From assembly GCA_934254985.1 (NCBI GenBank), contig CAKQMS010000011.1, positions 12,549 to 76,548 on the forward strand: a stretch of 64,000 nucleotides of DNA, in the 5' to 3' direction. The DNA comes from an uncultured Prevotella sp. (lineage in GTDB: Bacteria; Bacteroidota; Bacteroidia; Bacteroidales; Bacteroidaceae). The translations under genes and the position numbers were made by a program. Numbering within the stretch: position 1 is the stretch's first letter; each line of letters starts with the position of its first letter. The notes beneath the pieces are model-generated. The model was not told the origin of the DNA and did not search any database. It saw nothing but the letters and a program-made list of their open reading frames with translations. Positions 25,965 to 33,213 of the stretch are shown here, piece by piece.

Positions 25965-25972
25965 TACCTTTG
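25965..25972 (+). promoter_or_regulatory. Predicted -7 element of the HU-like gene
   Basis: TACCTTTG, consensus; transcription would start near 25979 and give a leader of about 270 bases. The usual -33 element is not seen; the 10-base repeats occupy its place. Confidence 0.6.
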
Positions 25973-26051
25973 CCTACGTAATCCAACGAGCCGTAAGCAA
26001 TCGTTAATCCCCACAGCGGATAGCTCAGCGACGACAGCACACAAGAGCTCC

Positions 26052-26153
26052 ATGATGCCGATAAGGCGCACGAGCTCACGAGACTACTCGAAAGGCGCCA
26101 CGAGAACGCTCGAAATGCTGAATGCGGATAGTCGCACAAAACATGACGATTAG
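26052..26153 (+). CDS. Possible 33-codon leader ORF before the HU-like gene
   Basis: An ATG-to-TAG frame of 33 codons lies in the presumed HU leader and encodes a basic peptide starting MMPIRRTSSRDYSKG. I list it because of its position; no homologue or ribosome-binding evidence supports it, and chance is a reasonable explanation. Confidence 0.25.
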   Translation: MMPIRRTSSRDYSKGATRTLEMLNADSRTKHDD

Positions 26154-26247
26154 CCAACGAAAGTCGGTATCTGCGGAAAAATTTACCTTTTTACTCTTTT
26201 ACTTTTTTAATTTTTAAATGTTTAACCAATAAAATTTATTTACAACT

Positions 26248-26742
26248 ATGATTCATTATTCAGTCTACATGATGCAAAACCCTATCCACCCAGAGAAGGG
26301 CAGTCTCGCTTACGCAACTCCACAGGTTCGCGAAAAGCTTTCGACCTCGAAATTCATCTCGCACGTGGCGAGCCACAACACAGTATTCTCGAAGGGCACC
26401 ATCAAGGGCGTTTTGGCTGACATCGCAAGCTGTCTCCGCGAGCAACTCCTAAATGGAAACAAAGTTCAGCTTGAGGGCTTGGGTACCTTCGGTATCACCC
26501 TCAACAGCCAGGGTGCCGAGTCGTTGAAGGCGTTCACCGCCGACAATATCAAGAAGATCAACATCGTCTACACTCCCGACGCTGAGCTCGAAAACCTCAT
26601 CGACGATGCTGCATTCGACCTCGTAGCGAGCCGTGCTGCTCAGGCTGCGACTCTCAAGGCGGAGAAGGCTGGCGAGGGCACCGTTGACCTCGATGCTGCG
26701 AAGAAGAAGGTCACTCAGACCACCGACGACCCACAGGGGTAG
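26248..26742 (+). CDS. HU-like DNA-binding protein (HU-HIG type)
   Basis: A 164-residue protein. Residues 1-125 fit the HU-HIG domain found in Bacteroidetes: a start MIHYSVYMMQNPIHPEKG, a helix SKFISHVASHNTVFSKGTIKGVL, and the beta saddle QLEGLGTFGITLNSQG. It is longer than HU proper and lacks a clear basic arm. The C-terminal 40 residues are Ala/Lys/Asp-rich and probably disordered. Such proteins accompany VirE_N and DUF4248 genes; the role in DNA organisation or regulation is unproven. Confidence 0.88.
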   Translation: MIHYSVYMMQNPIHPEKGSLAYATPQVREKLSTSKFISHVASHNTVFSKGTIKGVLADIASCLREQLLNGNKVQLEGLGTFGITLNSQGAESLKAFTADNIKKINIVYTPDAELENLIDDAAFDLVASRAAQAATLKAEKAGEGTVDLDAAKKKVTQTTDDPQG

Positions 26743-27119
26743 CCGAGGGTGACCACGAATAACTCGTGATTTGAAGAACACGAGATTTGGGGTTTAAACG
26801 AACACGAATCAAGCGAATCAACCGAATATAGATAAAGCACAAGCTAAAGAGCCCACAGGGCTCAAGATTCGTGTTATTCGCACGATTCGTGTTCGTAAAA
26901 ACCTCAAGCAGTTCGTGTTAAAACGAACACGAATCAAGCGAATCAACCGAATATAGATAAGCGCTCAAGCAAAAGAGCCGTAGGCTCAAGATTCGTGTAA
27001 TTCGCACGATTACTTCCCGTTGGTCAGTGGGTCTACGACAAATCTCGTGTTCGTAAAACCACAAGCAGTTCGTGGTTACAAAAATTAACTTGTTATCAAC
27101 TTTTAATTCGTTTACAACT
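26743..27119. other. 377-base non-coding region filled by two hairpin repeats
   Basis: Almost the whole region is two copies of a hairpin-forming repeat (listed separately), followed by about 45 bases of AT-rich sequence that end in the TTTACAACTATG start context also seen at the HU-like gene. Confidence 0.7.
26797..27076. repeat. Two direct copies of a hairpin-forming repeat of about 135-145 bases
   Basis: Copy 1 runs about 26797-26929 and copy 2 about 26932-27076. Each starts CGAACACGAATCAAGCGAAT and ends with an inverted counterpart containing ATTCG and CGTGTTCG, with an inner AGCC...GGCT stem. Copy 2 carries about 34 extra bases near its end (around 27011-27044). They lie between the HU-like gene and the small peptide gene. 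Confidence 0.8.
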
Positions 27120-27221
27120 ATGACTCCCGAACAGAAACATTCAGTAATTCAGGCGATATTGACCTTCATTTCGTCAATCTTGTGCGCCATCACAGCAAGC
27201 TCATGCATATCGCACCTATAA
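27120..27221 (+). CDS. Smalltalk-like small hydrophobic peptide
   Basis: A 33-residue peptide starting MTPEQKHSVIQAILTFISS, with a single hydrophobic segment (about 10-28) and two cysteines. Small single-helix proteins of this size occur immediately after HU-like genes in Bacteroidetes VirE/HU modules and are called smalltalk proteins; this assignment rests on size, hydrophobicity and place. The TTTACAACTATG start context matches that of the HU-like gene. A hairpin terminator follows 6 bases after the stop. Confidence 0.65.
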   Translation: MTPEQKHSVIQAILTFISSILCAITASSCISHL

Positions 27222-27227
27222 ACAGAA

Positions 27228-27262
27228 ACAGCCTCACGCCCAAATATCGGGAGTGAGGCTGT
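27228..27262 (+). terminator. Terminator after the smalltalk-like gene
   Basis: A 14-pair stem with one mismatch (27228-27241 with 27249-27262) followed by a T-rich stretch. It lies between convergent transcripts and could serve both. Confidence 0.75.
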
Positions 27263-27282
27263 TAGGCTTCTTGTTTTTGTGT

Positions 27283-27762
27283 CTATCTCATACATGCTTC
27301 TACGAAGCAGAGGGGAAGGAGGTCTTTCACGCTGTCTACCATGTAGACACCCTTGGTGCCATAGAGCAGAATGCGGATGGGCTGCTTGTAGCGATCTTCG
27401 ATTTCGAGTATCACCTGACGACAGGCGCCACATGGCGACACAGGAACCTCGAGGAGTCCATTCTCGTTGCGAGCAGCTATGGCGAGTGTTGCCACAGGCT
27501 GGTCGGGCTGATTGGCTTGGGCAGCAAAGATTGCTGTACGCTCGGCACAAAGACCTGAAGGATAGGCGGCATTCTCTTGGTTGGCACCCATCACGATATC
27601 GCCATTTGCCAGTCGCAAGGCTGCGCCTACATAGAATTTGCTATACGGAGCATACGAATTGTTGGTGGCAGCGATAGCTTTTTCCACCAGTTCGCGGTCA
27701 TCAGTTTGGAGTTCGTCCATTTGAGCGAAACCAATCTTAATGTGTAGATCTATTTCTTTCAT
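27283..27762 (-). CDS. cdd: Cytidine deaminase
   Basis: A 159-residue zinc enzyme that converts (deoxy)cytidine to (deoxy)uridine for pyrimidine salvage. The zinc and catalytic residues are in CAERTAI (about residue 72-78) and PCGACRQ (about 110-116), with the substrate-side YSKFYVGAAL before them. The size fits the short homotetrameric class. Its start overlaps the 3' end of the beta-helix lipoprotein by 26 bases, so it is probably the last gene of the HAD-MFS-lipoprotein-cdd set. Confidence 0.93.
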   Translation of the reverse strand: MKEIDLHIKIGFAQMDELQTDDRELVEKAIAATNNSYAPYSKFYVGAALRLANGDIVMGANQENAAYPSGLCAERTAIFAAQANQPDQPVATLAIAARNENGLLEVPVSPCGACRQVILEIEDRYKQPIRILLYGTKGVYMVDSVKDLLPLCFVEACMR

Positions 27763-29269
27763 CGGTATAGTATTTTATGTTTGACTTTATGATATGCTGT
27801 TTACTGTTTTGCTTGTCGGGCCAGTCTGCTGCAGGCGGTAGATATTCGTAGGCACCACAGTCGGGAGCATCGTCGCGCTTAGAGCCACGAATGTCGACCG
27901 GGGTAGCGGTGGCAGCATCGGCGGCAGAGATGGCGGCAGAGGTGCTGTCGAGCGAGAAATCGTAGTATAGATTGTCTTCGTCGATGATGGCGAAATGCTT
28001 CTTACCGTATTTTGTGGTGTCTTCTGCATCCTCGTAGACTACGGAGATGAAGCGAAGACTATCGGCGGTGGTCTCTTTCTCGGTGCGCATCACGCAATGG
28101 CGGAAACCAAAAGGAAGAGCCACAGCGCTGTCGGGAGCTGTGCGCATCACCACGTCGGTGGCATAGCCTGTGAACAGGGAATTGCGACAATCGAGGGTGT
28201 CCATGCCTGTGCCTGCGCTAAAATAGAGTGCACCGGCACGGTTGGCATCGAAGGGATAGAACTGGGCAAAGGTGGAGCTGTTGACGAGGGTTTTGCCGCC
28301 CGTGATTTCGAGACAGTTGCCAAGGGTGTTGGAAACCACGGAGTTTTCGATTTTCAGATTCGAATAGTAGCTGCTGATGCCGAAGCCCTGACAGTTGTGA
28401 ACCATAGAGCTGCTCAGCAAGAGTTTTTGGCGGCTAACATCCGAGGAGTCGAGAGCGATGGCATTGTAGGTACTGTGGATATCGGTATGCTGAAGGATGT
28501 TGTCGAACGACGAGGCGGTGAACTTGATGCCCTGCCATTGTCCAGACACACGGTCGTAGGGCAGATAGTCGAACATATGGTCGAGACGATCTCCACGAAG
28601 CACAACGGGATTGGACTGCGAGCCGAGGCTCTTGAGGGTGCCATAGACGGTGATGCCTGCATCGCCATGGAAATAAAGGTTTAAGCCTTCTGCCAGGGTG
28701 AGTGTGGCAAGGCTGTCGACAACGATGCCGCCATATACCACAACAGGCTTGGCCTGGGCAAGCGTGGTGTCGGAAGAAATGCGAAGATTGCGGAGCAATA
28801 TGGCATCCCACGACCATGAGCGCAGGCACACCTTCTGCTGTAGTCCGCTCTCGAGGGTAAACAAGAGGTTGTCTTCTACGAGCTGTGGAGCGGATTGCCC
28901 GTTCTTTGGCGAAGTGAGCTCAACGAAAACCCGTATGCTGTCTTTGTTGCGCACTTCGATATCCGAGGTTTGAAATCCCGACTGCTGACCAAGGTATGTG
29001 CCATCTACATTTACTCTAAATCCCGACTGGTTGCCACGTTGCAAACGCACATTGGAAAGGCGCAAGCCTTTGCCTGAGCGATTGTATACCCAAAAGGTTT
29101 TGGTGGGTGTGGGCACGGTAGAAAATGTGGTGTCGAGCAAAAGGGTGTCGGTGGACATAGATAATGAATATGCCGACGACTGTGTGAAGGAGTCGTCGTC
29201 CGTACAGCTTGTTGCGCCAAGGGCTAAGGCAAGCGTAGGTAGGAATATTTTGCAAAATATATTTCTCAT
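27737..29269 (-). CDS. Lipoprotein with a right-handed beta-helix
   Basis: A 510-residue surface or periplasmic lipoprotein: signal peptide MRNIFCKIFLPTLALALGATSC with the lipobox cysteine at 22. After an Ig-like N-terminal part (about 40-160), repeated short strands with Asn and Gly (from about 195 to 440) look like a parallel beta-helix, a fold used in carbohydrate or cell-surface binding. The end (VDIRGSKRDDAPDCGAYEY) is the closing motif of choice-of-anchor-Q type proteins. The Asp after the lipobox cysteine (CTDDD) is a sorting feature seen in some Bacteroidetes surface lipoproteins. No catalytic residues were identified. Confidence 0.8.
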   Translation of the reverse strand: MRNIFCKIFLPTLALALGATSCTDDDSFTQSSAYSLSMSTDTLLLDTTFSTVPTPTKTFWVYNRSGKGLRLSNVRLQRGNQSGFRVNVDGTYLGQQSGFQTSDIEVRNKDSIRVFVELTSPKNGQSAPQLVEDNLLFTLESGLQQKVCLRSWSWDAILLRNLRISSDTTLAQAKPVVVYGGIVVDSLATLTLAEGLNLYFHGDAGITVYGTLKSLGSQSNPVVLRGDRLDHMFDYLPYDRVSGQWQGIKFTASSFDNILQHTDIHSTYNAIALDSSDVSRQKLLLSSSMVHNCQGFGISSYYSNLKIENSVVSNTLGNCLEITGGKTLVNSSTFAQFYPFDANRAGALYFSAGTGMDTLDCRNSLFTGYATDVVMRTAPDSAVALPFGFRHCVMRTEKETTADSLRFISVVYEDAEDTTKYGKKHFAIIDEDNLYYDFSLDSTSAAISAADAATATPVDIRGSKRDDAPDCGAYEYLPPAADWPDKQNSKQHIIKSNIKYYTDERNRSTH

Positions 29270-29300
29270 TATCTATAATAACGCATTTTTGGCAAAAATA

Positions 29301-30482
29301 TTATCTGTTTCGGTGAGACATATACCAAGGATGCAAAAGAAAATTGTAGGCCAAGAGCACAAATATGCTCAATGCTACCGCCGCGAGGTATATATTTGTC
29401 TTGTCGGCATTCAACACTCCGTAGGCAAGGGCTATGCCCGAAGACAGTCCAAATTCCCATGCCAAGAAGTAGGTGCTCTGACTGGTGCCACGCTGACAAT
29501 GGCGCGACAGCTTGATGAGAAAGAGCATGAAGCGTGTGGCAAAGATGCCCGCTCCAAAAGCGAAGAGCGCAGGCACTATCTTGTCGACTACTGGCAGTTG
29601 GCTGATGAGCAACATGGCAAGAGAAAGGAGCATGCAGATAAGACCTGTGATAGGCTCGCTCTTGAGGTCGGCATCAGAGAAAACTACCTTCTCGGAGATT
29701 ATCGAGAGCACAAAGCCTGCAAACATAAAGCCGAAGAATTCCATGGTGTTGACCGTCGACACTACCAAGCCTGCAGCCATGGTTGCCATGGCGAGGAGCA
29801 GGAACAAAGGAAAGCCCTGGAGAAGGAAGAAACGGTCGGTGGAATAGAGCGAAACATTGTCTTCGGGAGCACGGAACGGGAACTTGGCTCTACGCACAAA
29901 ATAGATAGAGCAAAGACCCATGGCGCAAGCCACAAGAATGGTTGAACGATAGTCGATAAACTGACTGCATATCAAACCAATAGCACCACCCACAGCAAGG
30001 CTCACTCTGCCAAACCACGAAGAGATATAGTTGGCCTCGGTACGCATAAACGATTCGCTGGTATCGATGACGAGAGTAGACATAAGCGTCATCTTGGCGA
30101 GTCCCATCAGGGCACCCATGAGCAATGCCACTACGCATCCGAACCAAATGCCTAAGTGGTGAGAAATGGGCAGATGCTCGTTGAAATACATAGAGCTAAC
30201 GGTGAGCGTCAACGCAAATATCGAGAGCATGCACACCACATTGCGACGATAGCGCTGCACAAGATACGAGGTGAAACCGCCAAGCAGAAACAAGCCTATG
30301 GCGTAGGATATGGCTACGGCTCCCACCTCGCAGGTAGAGAAACCATGATATTTCATCAGATGCGACGGCATGATGGGTATAAGCATATACACCATCGACG
30401 ACAACATGAGGTTTGCCAACGATAGCAACCAGAAGTCGCGATGCCAAAGGCGCAGATGAACAGGTGTGTTTTGTGTATCCAT
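29301..30482 (-). CDS. MFS transporter
   Basis: A 393-residue membrane protein with 12 hydrophobic segments, in two sets of six, and a cytosolic central loop around residues 190-210. The first loop contains GLFLLGGFTSYLVQRYRRN, the usual MFS A-motif region with a basic end. Its substrate cannot be deduced; it resembles the drug or small-molecule exporters of Bacteroidetes. It lies between the HAD gene (40 bases upstream) and the lipoprotein (31 bases downstream) on the same strand. Confidence 0.88.
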   Translation of the reverse strand: MDTQNTPVHLRLWHRDFWLLSLANLMLSSMVYMLIPIMPSHLMKYHGFSTCEVGAVAISYAIGLFLLGGFTSYLVQRYRRNVVCMLSIFALTLTVSSMYFNEHLPISHHLGIWFGCVVALLMGALMGLAKMTLMSTLVIDTSESFMRTEANYISSWFGRVSLAVGGAIGLICSQFIDYRSTILVACAMGLCSIYFVRRAKFPFRAPEDNVSLYSTDRFFLLQGFPLFLLLAMATMAAGLVVSTVNTMEFFGFMFAGFVLSIISEKVVFSDADLKSEPITGLICMLLSLAMLLISQLPVVDKIVPALFAFGAGIFATRFMLFLIKLSRHCQRGTSQSTYFLAWEFGLSSGIALAYGVLNADKTNIYLAAVALSIFVLLAYNFLLHPWYMSHRNR

Positions 30483-30522
30483 AACAATCTGAAAAGTCTG
30501 TTTTGTAAAAAATAGTTTGTGT

Positions 30523-31158
30523 TTATTCGAAGAAGAGGTCAGAAGGATTGATGCCTACATAGTTGTCGATAACCTTGTGGGCATATTCTGCAATAGCCTC
30601 GCGAGAGTTTGTTGTGGCAAGACCGACGATAGCCATATTGGCTCCCTGCAAGCTCTTTAAGCCATTGAAGCTATCTTCGAAGCCTACACATTCGTCGACA
30701 TTGGCACCAAACTTCTGTGCCGCCTTGAGATAGCAGTCGGGGGCTGGCTTCGACTTTGCGAAGTCTTCGCTGGTGAGCACTTCGTCGAAATATGTTTTGA
30801 ATTCGGGATGCTTGGCATAGACGTTATCCATCTTTTCGCGGTTGCTACTGGTAACAACGGCTGTCTTTACACCAATGCTGCGTAGTTTCGTTATAAACTG
30901 CTCAAAGCCAGCAACATATTCATAGTTCATATCAACCTCAAAATCGTTGAGTTCGCGAGTAATGTCAGCCTGCTTTTGTGGCTGGTCGTTGAAATACATA
31001 TCATAAATCTGTACAAGAGTCATTCCCTTCACCTTATGCTCAAGTCCAGGCTCTTGCGGATAGTATTTCTTGAATTGGCTACCCCAAAATATTGTATACT
31101 GAGGCTCGGTATCGAATACCACGCCATCAAGGTCGAACAATGCTATATGTCTATGCAT
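30523..31158 (-). CDS. HAD-superfamily phosphatase (beta-phosphoglucomutase-like)
   Basis: A 211-residue haloacid-dehalogenase protein. Motif I is FDLDGVVFDTE (8-18) with nucleophile and acid Asp; motif II TAVVTSSN lies at about 95-102, the lysine of motif III near residue 132 (KSKPAPDCY) and the Asp pair GFEDSFNGL near 156-162. The four-helix C1 cap after motif I makes it a subfamily I enzyme, related to phosphoglycolate phosphatase and beta-phosphoglucomutase. The substrate is not clear. A -7 element precedes it. Confidence 0.88.
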   Translation of the reverse strand: MHRHIALFDLDGVVFDTEPQYTIFWGSQFKKYYPQEPGLEHKVKGMTLVQIYDMYFNDQPQKQADITRELNDFEVDMNYEYVAGFEQFITKLRSIGVKTAVVTSSNREKMDNVYAKHPEFKTYFDEVLTSEDFAKSKPAPDCYLKAAQKFGANVDECVGFEDSFNGLKSLQGANMAIVGLATTNSREAIAEYAHKVIDNYVGINPSDLFFE

Positions 31159-31184
31159 GTAATAATATTATCTTAAACTTGCTG

Positions 31185-31192
31185 CAAAGTTA
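31185..31192 (-). promoter_or_regulatory. Predicted -7 element of the HAD-MFS-lipoprotein-cdd genes
   Basis: Minus-strand TAACTTTG, 26 bases before the ATG at 31158. Confidence 0.65.
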
Positions 31193-31275
31193 CTGCAAAA
31201 TTTCGATTAAGCGAAAAGAATTGCAATTTATTGAAAAAAAATGAGGTAATGGCGGGCGAAGATAATAAGTTTTAT

Positions 31276-31283
31276 TACCTTTG
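31276..31283 (+). promoter_or_regulatory. Predicted -7 element of the rsmG operon
   Basis: TACCTTTG, 28 bases before the ATG at 31312; it is the reason to reject the upstream in-frame starts at 31231 and 31249. Confidence 0.65.
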
Positions 31284-31311
31284 CATAGAATATAAATATA
31301 ATAATGTAGAA

Positions 31312-31935
31312 ATGATTGAAATTATAAAGAAGTATTTCCCAAATCTGAGCGATAAGCAGATGGAGCAATTCGAAATGCTCGACGCACTATATCGCGACTG
31401 GAACTCGAAGATAAACGTGATATCACGCAAAGATATCGACAACCTGTACGAACACCACGTGCTCCACTCGCTGGGCATAGCAAAAGAGATTACCTTTAAG
31501 GCTGGCAGCGAGATTCTCGACTTCGGCACAGGCGGAGGCTTCCCTGGCATTCCGTTGGCAATACTGTTTCCGGAGGTGAAGTTTAAGCTCATCGACGGTA
31601 CAGGCAAGAAGATAAGAGTGGCTACCGAGGTGGCTACTGCTTTGAAGCTCACCAATGTGGTGGCAGAACACAAACGTGGCGAAGAGGAGAAAGGAAAATA
31701 CGACTTTGTGGTGAGCCGTGCCGTGATGCCACTACCCGACCTTGTAAAGATTGTGCGCAAGAATATTTCGAAAACTCAGCGCAATTCGCATCCTAACGGC
31801 ATTTTCTGTCTAAAGGGTGGCGACCTGACAAGCGAGATGCAGCCTTTTGGCAAATCGGGAATGATAACGCCATTGAGCAATTTCTTCGACGAAGAATGGT
31901 TTAAAGAGAAATACGTGGCATACACGCAACTATAA
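31312..31935 (+). CDS. rsmG: 16S rRNA 7-methylguanosine-527 methyltransferase
   Basis: About 207 residues from the ATG at 31312, the normal length of RsmG, which methylates N7 of G527 in 16S rRNA. The start gives MIEIIKKYFPNLSDKQMEQF. The SAM-binding glycine loop is ILDFGTGGGFPGIPLAI (about 67-83) and RVATEVATALKLTNV follows it. The end carries CLKGGDL, typical of the family. It leads a four-gene run: rsmG, an MBL hydrolase, ruvC and a double ABC ATPase. Confidence 0.93.
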   Translation: MIEIIKKYFPNLSDKQMEQFEMLDALYRDWNSKINVISRKDIDNLYEHHVLHSLGIAKEITFKAGSEILDFGTGGGFPGIPLAILFPEVKFKLIDGTGKKIRVATEVATALKLTNVVAEHKRGEEEKGKYDFVVSRAVMPLPDLVKIVRKNISKTQRNSHPNGIFCLKGGDLTSEMQPFGKSGMITPLSNFFDEEWFKEKYVAYTQL

Positions 31936-31957
31936 GAACAATTACATATATTAAACG

Positions 31958-32602
31958 ATGTTGAATATAAAGAAATTCACTTGCAATATGTTGCAGGAAA
32001 ACTGCTATGTTGTGAGCGACGAAACTAAGGAATGTATGATTGTGGACTGTGGAGCTTTCTATCCCGAAGAGCGACAGGCCATAGTAGACTATATCAGAAC
32101 AAACGACCTGAAGCCTATGCACCTCGTGGCTACTCATGGACATTTCGACCACAACTTTGGCAACGACACCATATACAAGGAGTTTGGACTGAAGCCTGAG
32201 ATTCATCGTAAAGACGAGAGATTGCTGCAGACCATCGGCGACCAAGCAATGACCATAGTGGGAGCAAACATAGACGCTGAGATGCCTGCTGCAGGCAGAC
32301 TGCTGAGCGAAAACGACACCATAGAATTTGGTAGCCATAAGTTTGTGGTGATAGAAACTCCAGGACACTCGCCTGGCGGAGTGTTCTATTATTGCAAGGA
32401 GGAGAATGTGGCTTTCAGCGGCGACACATTGTTTAAGGGAAGCATAGGCAGAACCGACTTTGTGGGCGGCTCGATGTTTATGCTCATTCAGAGCCTCAGA
32501 ATGATTAGCCAGATGCCCGACGAGGTGAAGCTGTTGCCTGGTCATGGTCCTGAGACAAGCATTGGCGAAGAGGTGGCTCACAACCCTTATATCGACAGAT
32601 AG
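31958..32602 (+). CDS. Metallo-beta-lactamase-fold hydrolase (glyoxalase II-like)
   Basis: A 214-residue zinc hydrolase. The metal ligands are in THGHFDHNFG (about 59-68), the GHSPGG segment (about 132-137), FSGDTLF (about 150-156) and LPGHGPE near residue 198. The layout is like YcbL and other short glyoxalase II-like proteins that lack the C-terminal helical domain; the physiological thioester or other substrate is unknown. It follows rsmG by 22 bases, and ruvC starts 4 bases after its stop. Confidence 0.88.
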   Translation: MLNIKKFTCNMLQENCYVVSDETKECMIVDCGAFYPEERQAIVDYIRTNDLKPMHLVATHGHFDHNFGNDTIYKEFGLKPEIHRKDERLLQTIGDQAMTIVGANIDAEMPAAGRLLSENDTIEFGSHKFVVIETPGHSPGGVFYYCKEENVAFSGDTLFKGSIGRTDFVGGSMFMLIQSLRMISQMPDEVKLLPGHGPETSIGEEVAHNPYIDR

Positions 32603-32606
32603 AAAT

Positions 32607-33194
32607 ATGATACCTGCTAACGGCAAAAACAAAACAGAAAAGATAATCCTCGGCATAGACCCCGGAACTAACGTGACGGGATATGGCGTGATAAAGGCTA
32701 TTGGCAACAAGGCTGAGATGGTGGCAATGGGCGTGATAGACCTCAGAAAGATTAGCGACCCATACCTGCGACTGGGAAAGATTTCGGAGCGTGTGCAGGG
32801 CATCATCGACTCTTATCTGCCCGACGAGATGGCTATCGAAGCCCCTTTCTTCGGCAAGAACGTGCAGTCGATGCTAAAGCTGGGCAGAGCGCAGGGCGTG
32901 GCTATAGCTGCCGCCATACGCCACTCGGTGCCCATTCACGAATATGCGCCACTAAAAATAAAGATGGCGATAACGGGAAATGGCTCGGCAAGCAAAGAGC
33001 AGGTGGCAGGAATGCTGATGCGACTGCTACACCTGAAGGAAGACGAAATGCCGAAGTTTATGGATGCCACGGATGCCCTTGGTGCTGCATACTGCCATTT
33101 TATGCAGATGGGAAAACCCGTTGCCGACACCCACTATAGAGGATGGAAAGACTTTGTGGCAAGAAACCAAAGTAGAGTTAAAAACGACGAATAG
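32607..33194 (+). CDS. ruvC: Crossover junction endodeoxyribonuclease RuvC
   Basis: About 195 residues from the ATG at 32607, 4 bases after the previous stop; the frame is open upstream inside that gene. RuvC resolves Holliday junctions with RuvAB. The acidic active site is visible: GIDPGTNVTGYG at about 15-26 (first Asp), AIEAPFFGKN near 74 (Glu), and DATDALGAAYCH near 150 (paired Asp). Slightly longer than E. coli RuvC because of the C-terminal tail. Confidence 0.93.
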   Translation: MIPANGKNKTEKIILGIDPGTNVTGYGVIKAIGNKAEMVAMGVIDLRKISDPYLRLGKISERVQGIIDSYLPDEMAIEAPFFGKNVQSMLKLGRAQGVAIAAAIRHSVPIHEYAPLKIKMAITGNGSASKEQVAGMLMRLLHLKEDEMPKFMDATDALGAAYCHFMQMGKPVADTHYRGWKDFVARNQSRVKNDE

Positions 33195-33213
33195 CAAGAA
33201 ATACACAAACGCA

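Larger units (their letters stand above)
25495..26247. other. 753-base divergent regulatory region between DUF4248-like and HU-like genes
   Basis: It contains the long inverted repeat in the DUF4248-like leader (25575-25695), that gene's -7 element (25808), four 10-base repeats (25910-25949), the HU-like gene's -7 element (25965) and a possible 33-codon leader frame (26052). The last 60 bases before the HU-like gene are a pyrimidine-rich stretch. Confidence 0.7.

Noticed and set aside
25951..26157. 68-codon minus-strand frame in the HU leader
   Set aside because: No start context or homologue; Ser/Leu-rich low-complexity translation in a region with structured leader RNA.
28998..29945. 315-codon plus-strand frame opposite the lipoprotein and MFS genes
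   Set aside because: It crosses the gap between two real minus-strand genes and has no domain or promoter.
31901..32806. 301-codon minus-strand frame opposite the MBL hydrolase and ruvC
   Set aside because: Antisense to two genes with intact active sites.
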